This document shows positions 59,901 to 64,000 of a DNA stretch of 64,000 nt, piece after piece. The notes beneath the pieces were generated by a model. It was given only the letters and a program-made list of their open reading frames with translations. It had not been told where the DNA came from and did not search any database. The position numbers and the translations under genes were made by a program. The DNA lies in contig NC_083532.1 in NCBI RefSeq assembly GCF_032362555.1, positions 3,485,001 to 3,549,000 of the forward strand. Reading direction: 5' to 3'. Positions within the stretch are counted from its first letter, which is position 1. The number at the start of each line of letters is the position of its first letter. This DNA comes from Amyelois transitella (Eukaryota > Arthropoda > Insecta > Lepidoptera > Pyralidae).

Positions 59901-62900
59901 ACAAGACGCGAGAAAACCCCGGATTTTAGAGTCCGAAAGCCGGACATGTCAACAAGATCTTTTAAACATATACAATGCAATAAAAGACATTTGAAAATGT
60001 CATAAATAACAAATTGTAAAATGATTCTGTGTTGTTAAAATATTTATTCATTACTAGAGGCCGCCCGCGACTTCGTCCGCATGGAAACCCTATCAATCCC
60101 GCGGGAACTCTGGGATAAAAAATAGCCTATGTGTTATTCTGGGTCTTCAGCTACCTACATACCAAATTTCATGGTAATCAGTTCAGTAGTTTTTGCGTGA
60201 AAGAGTAACAAACATCCATACAAACTTTCGCCTTTATAATAGTAGTAGGATTTTAACAACACAGAATCATTTTACAATTTGTTACAAATTTGTTTATTTG
60301 AATCAGCTTTTTTAACGGTGAATATAATTGGTTCGTCGGTTGATCGTGGTGTGCGAGTAGGTATAGTGCGTGTCCCGCGGGCGGCCCAAATTTTTTTTAT
60401 TTATTATTTTTTTTTTAACCCGGTCTACAAATGAAACCTTCCCCGGACGCTCCCCGGATGCCCTCTAAACTAGGACAAATCCGGGGAAACCCGGACGGAT
60501 GGCAACCCTGATCACATCGCACCGAAGCCGTGACCTTGTAATCTGAATGACACTCACGCGTCTCCCTCTGATGGTGCACGGGCACGGCCACCGCCACCGA
60601 CGGGAACGGCCCGTTGGGCAGAAGCACGCCCGACGTCGAGGTCAGCAAGTTGTTCTGGAGACGCACCTGGTGGACAAAATGATTGTTTAAAACTTAAGAT
60701 TTAATTGTATAGATATATATGTACATACGAATAATCACGTCTTTATCCATCGCGGAGTAAACAGAGCCAACGATCTTCAAAGTAAGTAAGTAGTAAGTAA
60801 GCAAGTTTATTTGCGTTAAAAGTGGTATTACAGGTCAAAAGACTGGTAGGCCTCGTTCAGCCGTTTGTTGTTTAATGATATAATTGAGATTTAAAAAGAC
60901 GACATCCATGAGAATGAGACGGACTGGTTCTATTCTTTTTTTTATTGGTGCCAGGATACTCACGGCACAATTAATTGTAGATATTAAGAGAATATTATCA
61001 ATTATTTACTAAAAAAAAAAACATTTTTTTGATTAATGAATAAGGACCATCTACAAAAAGCGATTATTTTAACGCCATCTACAAAAAAGCGACGAAATCT
61101 TGTATGTACACATTTATTTATTTTGTATGTATTGTATATATTTTGCATTTTGCATGTGCACTTTATCGCACCACCAACTTAATGTATTTGAGAATACCAA
61201 ACGGCATTAAGCCCGCCCTTTATACTTTATCTTTAGTGCAATAAAGTTTTTCAATAAATAAATAATAAAAAACTATCGATATCAAATCTATCGACAGTTC
61301 TACAACACTAATCGCAATCGTGTCAATGCCCCCCGACCTTGATGCTGTCGGAAACGGCGACGGTGACTATCTGCGGCTGGACGTCACGCCGCGGCGCGCT
61401 GGTGATGATGTGCTTCTTCAGGGGAGACTGGGCCGTTTGCACCGTTTGGAGTTGAACGCCGTGGGGGAGCTGGACCTCTTCGATCACCTCCTTCTTTTCC
61501 ACCTGTAAAGATGTACAAACATACATATAGTCACGTGTATCTGTATATCTCTCGCGGGGTTCGACAGAGCCAACAGTCTGAAAGGCCACGTTCAGCTGGG
61601 TGGCTTTTGTGATGGAATTGAGATTCGAATAGTGAGAAGTTGAACGCATAAAGAATGCGCGCCGCCATGGAAATTTTAGCAAGGACATTGACAGACAAAT
61701 TTTCACACTCCATATTAGAGATTCACTTCATATACATATTTCACGCGCCTGTCCCTATGTCTGTCTGTACGTTTGTATGCCCGATACTGAGACCCAGGTT
61801 GCGGCACGTGTGTGGAGGTAGCTGGACAGCGGGCTACCTTGGCGGGCGGCAGGTCGTCGCCCCCGGGGCGGGCGGGCCCGTGTGCGGCGGCGGGACAGCG
61901 GGCTACCTTGGCGGGCGGCAGGTCGTCGCCCCCGGGGCGGGCCCCCCGCAGCAGCACGGGCTCGCTAGGCGGCTGCGACACGCGCACAGCGCTGCTGCCG
62001 AAAGCGTAGCTTTTCTTGCCAGAGTCGGCGCGCCTGTGTGGGTAAAACAAAAAAATATATTAAATATGGCGACGTCTTTAACAACAGACAGGGCGTCGGT
62101 GGTCGAATCTTTGATTAATATGATTAAGATAACTAACTAGACCAGGAGCTAAATAAAACCTATAACATACTGAAAACGACATTCTATGCTAAAGGTCTAC
62201 ACGATTAAAAAGTTGAACGAAGAAAGAAATACTACCAACTGACCTGTCCGCACTCTGGCCTTGCAATAAAAAAGGTTTCTCATCGCTGACCAGATCCAGG
62301 ATGTTGTCTGTCAGCTTCTTCTCGTCCTTCATGTCCTCCTCCAGGGTCTTGAGATCAGTCTCGGACAGTATGCTCTCCACTTGGGCTTCGGTGAGTCCGG
62401 TAAAGTTCTCCGGTAAGAGGTCTTCGTTGCTAATGTCTAGGCTGTTGCCGCTGTGGGAAGGACAGTTGATAATAAATAAATATATACAGGACAAATCACT
62501 CAGAGTAATCTTGCCTCAAAGTAAGTTCCAGACTTGTGTTACGGAATACTAACTCATACATACATAGAATCACGCCTTTTTCCCGGAGGGGTAGGCAGAG
62601 ACTACATCTTTCCACTTGCCACAATCTCTGCATACATCCTTCGCTTCATCCACATTCATAACTTTCTTCATGCAAGCTTCTTTGCCAGCACGTCCTTACT
62701 ACTACGATACTATTTCAGGATAAGCGCCAGGAAATCATGTTTAAGACTGTGATAAAAGATAGTTGCTATGATAACTAACTAATTATTGGTGCTGAAATTA
62801 CTTATTCTGTCAATTTAGTCCAGTTACCAACAAATTTTTTGGTAATAAAATAGTATATTATACACGATGTGTGCGAAATGGCCATTTTGGAGACATCACT

Positions 62901-63242
62901 AATGTCACACACCAACTGCCAATAATGATTAAAGAAATTAACACAATCTTACACCATGGTATAGGCTGTAACACCATCATAGTAGTAGGTCACCAAACGC
63001 TATCATCGTAGAAAATATACAAGTTTCTTCACCTGACGTCGCCCTCGTTGGGTAGATCGGCGTAGAGCGATGCCAGCGTGAACTCCCTGGTGGTGAAGGT
63101 GTCGAGGTCCTCGGAGGGAGGCTTCTCCTGCGGCCGCAGCTCGCAGGCGATGAGCGCGTGCGGCGACAGCGGCCTGAGATCCGGCTCGGGGCTGGGGGGC
63201 GGCGGCGGGGAACAAGGGGGGGTTTTCGGTCGGAAGTGTAAC
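56901..63242 (-). CDS. C-terminal eight exons of an unrecognised Pro/Ala-rich protein (5' end outside window)
   Basis: Exons in order: 63242-63033, 62450-62244, 62033-61907, 61502-61338, 60666-60558, 58688-58416, 57849-57549, 57012-56901, with phase-consistent GT-AG junctions and a TGA at 56903-56901. They encode about 500 residues. The first exon has a Pro-rich stretch then DLDTFTTREFTLASLYADL; the second is acidic and probably helical (DISNEDLLPENFTGLTEAQV and LTDNILDLVSDEKPF). The rest is Val/Gln/Pro/Ala-rich without recognisable domains, ending ADALMEVT. The composition resembles disordered tails of large nuclear coregulators, but I cannot assign a family. The third exon has two candidate donors 69 bp apart (61907 or 61838), both in phase. 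Confidence 0.7.
57137..57405 (-). repeat. Two overlapping family A fragments
   Basis: A short fragment (57137-57185) precedes a longer one (57188-57405) with a repeated TTCTTTTAGGCGATG segment. Confidence 0.7.
57517..57537. repeat. TA microsatellite
   Basis: (TA)n run about 10 bases past the donor of the exon at 57849-57549. Confidence 0.6.
58733..58925 (-). repeat. Family A copy, partial
   Basis: It begins at TCATTCCCTTGGATGTCGTT about 45 bases upstream, in transcript order, of the exon at 58688-58416. Confidence 0.7.
59575..59807 (-). mobile_element. tRNA-derived SINE
   Basis: The minus strand begins GGCCTCTGTGGCGCAGTGGT with an A-box, then a B-box GGTTCGAATCCC, followed by a non-tRNA body. 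The acceptor-stem halves do not pair, so it is a SINE head and not a working tRNA gene. It lies between exons of the unrecognised gene. Confidence 0.8.
59866..60510. mobile_element. Non-autonomous hAT-like element with 8-bp duplication
   Basis: The left end TAGAGGGTTGCCATC and right end GATGGCAACCCTG are inverted, and ATCACATC flanks both sides (59858-59865 and 60511-60518). Inside is a perfect 34-bp inverted repeat (about 60009-60042 and 60250-60283) whose loop has been invaded by a Lep1-like Helitron (60053-60251). No transposase coding was seen. Confidence 0.75.
60053..60251 (-). mobile_element. Lep1-like non-autonomous Helitron, nested
   Basis: In reverse orientation it runs from ATCCTACTACTATTATAAAG to the hairpin GTCGCGGGCGGCCTCTAGT. 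It is inserted in the loop of the hAT-like element's inverted repeat. Confidence 0.75.
60730..60968 (+). repeat. Family A copy with an AAGT-rich insertion
   Basis: An AGTAAGTAAGTAGTAAGTAA stretch interrupts it, and the rest runs to TGCCAGGATACTCACGGCA. Confidence 0.6.
61530..61642 (+). repeat. Family A fragment
   Basis: It has TCTCTCGCGGGGTTCGACAG to GATTCGAATAGTGAGAAG, just upstream, in transcript order, of the exon at 61502. Confidence 0.65.
61824..61961. repeat. 69-bp in-frame tandem duplication containing a 5' splice site
   Basis: Two near-identical copies begin at 61824 and 61893. Read on the minus strand, each encodes RPGGDDLPPAK followed by GTAGCC. The period is 23 codons, so use of either donor keeps the frame. 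Confidence 0.85.
62478..62555 (-). mobile_element. tRNA-SINE body fragment
   Basis: It carries the segment around GACTTGTGTTACGGAATACT, matching the body of the 59575 SINE without its head. Confidence 0.5.
62555..62700 (-). mobile_element. LINE 3'-end relic, same family
   Basis: On the minus strand it reads ACMKKVMNVDEAKDVCRDCG and then KWKDVVSAYPSGKKA. It matches the tail of the 31085-31480 relic. Confidence 0.7.
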
Positions 63243-63277
63243 CTGTATTGGTAAGAAACACATGATTTTACTAAACC

Positions 63278-63548
63278 GTACATACATACATACATATTAT
63301 GGTTACGTCTATATCCCTTATGGGGTAGACAGAGCCAACAGTCTTGAAAAGACTGATAGGCCACGTTCAGCTATTTGGCTTAATGATAGAATTGAGATTT
63401 AAATAGTGACAGGTTGCTAGCCCATCGCATAAAAAAAAGAATCCCAAGTTTGTAAGCCTATCCCTTAGTCGCCTTTTACGACATCCGTAGGAAAGAGATG
63501 GAGTGGTCCTATTCTATTTTGTACTGGTGCCGGGAACCACACGGCACT
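63278..63548 (+). repeat. Family A interspersed repeat, best full-length copy
   Basis: The commonest repeat here, about 260 bp. A (CATA)n run precedes CACGTCTATATCC-type sequence (here TACGTCTATATCCCTTATGG), then GTAGACAGAGCCAACAGTCT, GAATTGAGATT, GGTTGCTAGCCCATCG, CCTTAGTCGCCTTTTACGAC, and a terminal GGTGCCGGGAACCACACGGC. No coding capacity, poly(A) tail or tRNA head was seen. The tight link with CATA/TATG microsatellites recalls microsatellite-associated elements described in Lepidoptera, but the class is not established here. About 35 copies and fragments lie in the window. Confidence 0.85.
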
Positions 63549-64000
63549 AAACCGAGACGTTTAAAAATTTCATCAAGGTTGACGTAAGTTAAGCATACGA
63601 CAAATCATATTATTTATCGACAACTTAAGCTTTAAGTTGCTTAACCGCATAATATGCTCTTAAACAATCTTATAACAACAAAACATTTGCTATGGCGCAC
63701 GTATACGCCTAGCGGACCTCAATCACTTTTTGACTTTGGAACTTTTAACATATACAATTACAGTTAAAAATTGTTTGAATAGCAACCCAAAATAAGTTAA
63801 GGTTATGTGAATAAGCAATCTATTTTGTCACTTATTTATGAGAGATATCTTCCTGTTTTTAAGTAAACTCCAGACTTACAAACACATATAATCCATCAGT
63901 TTTTAACAATATTCTGACTGAAGCTCAAATACAGAACTGATTCAAAGGTATTAATTTTCCATTACACCACAGAGGACATCATCATTAAAGCAACTCCTTC

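Noticed and set aside
61655..62140. Plus-strand open frame of 161 codons
   Set aside because: It is a shadow of the minus-strand exon at 62033-61907 and its 69-bp duplication.

Overview
This is a eukaryotic nuclear window, almost certainly from a moth or butterfly. The genes carry many short GC-rich exons in AT-rich introns with GT-AG junctions. The repeats look lepidopteran: short non-autonomous elements ending in CTAGT after a GTCGCGGGC hairpin (Lep1-type Helitrons), tRNA-derived SINEs, LINE tails, hAT relics, and a very abundant short element of about 260 bp flanked by (CATA)n/(TATG)n. There are no prokaryotic features. All gene models were built by hand from reading frame, splice-site phase and remembered family similarity, with no database search.

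Layout. (1) 931-9015, plus strand: a small single-pass membrane protein gene with three mutually exclusive first exons (ending at 1027, 3765 and 7845). All three are in phase 1 and compatible with one shared last exon (8921-9015) that encodes the end of the membrane segment and a lysine-rich tail. (2) 12060-25137, minus strand: KANSL2 (NSL2; Drosophila dgt1), ten coding exons, 472 residues, with the expected paired C3H zinc-binding modules at both ends. (3) 26747-39418, plus strand: Cyclin T, nine coding exons, 796 residues, complete. (4) 56901 to beyond 63242, minus strand: the last eight coding exons (about 500 residues) of a Pro/Ala-rich protein that I do not recognise; its 5' part is probably outside the window.

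Genes 1 and 2 converge, 2 and 3 diverge, and 3 and 4 converge across 17.5 kb (39419-56900). That convergent block is very AT-rich and nearly free of the repeats that crowd the rest of the window; it may be mostly long 3' untranslated sequence, with facing AATAAA signals near 50.05 and 50.19 kb.

Two of the genes act in chromatin and transcription: Cyclin T is the cyclin of P-TEFb (with Cdk9), and KANSL2 is a scaffold subunit of the MOF-containing NSL acetyltransferase complex. They lie head to head about 1.6 kb apart.

Most notable observations: the triple first-exon membrane-protein locus; a six-copy, 156-bp tandem array whose unit contains a decayed copy of the end of KANSL2 coding exon 3 with its 5' splice site; a 69-bp in-frame tandem duplication in the unrecognised gene that duplicates a candidate 5' splice site; and an hAT relic whose empty site is preserved in an inverted copy a few hundred bases away.
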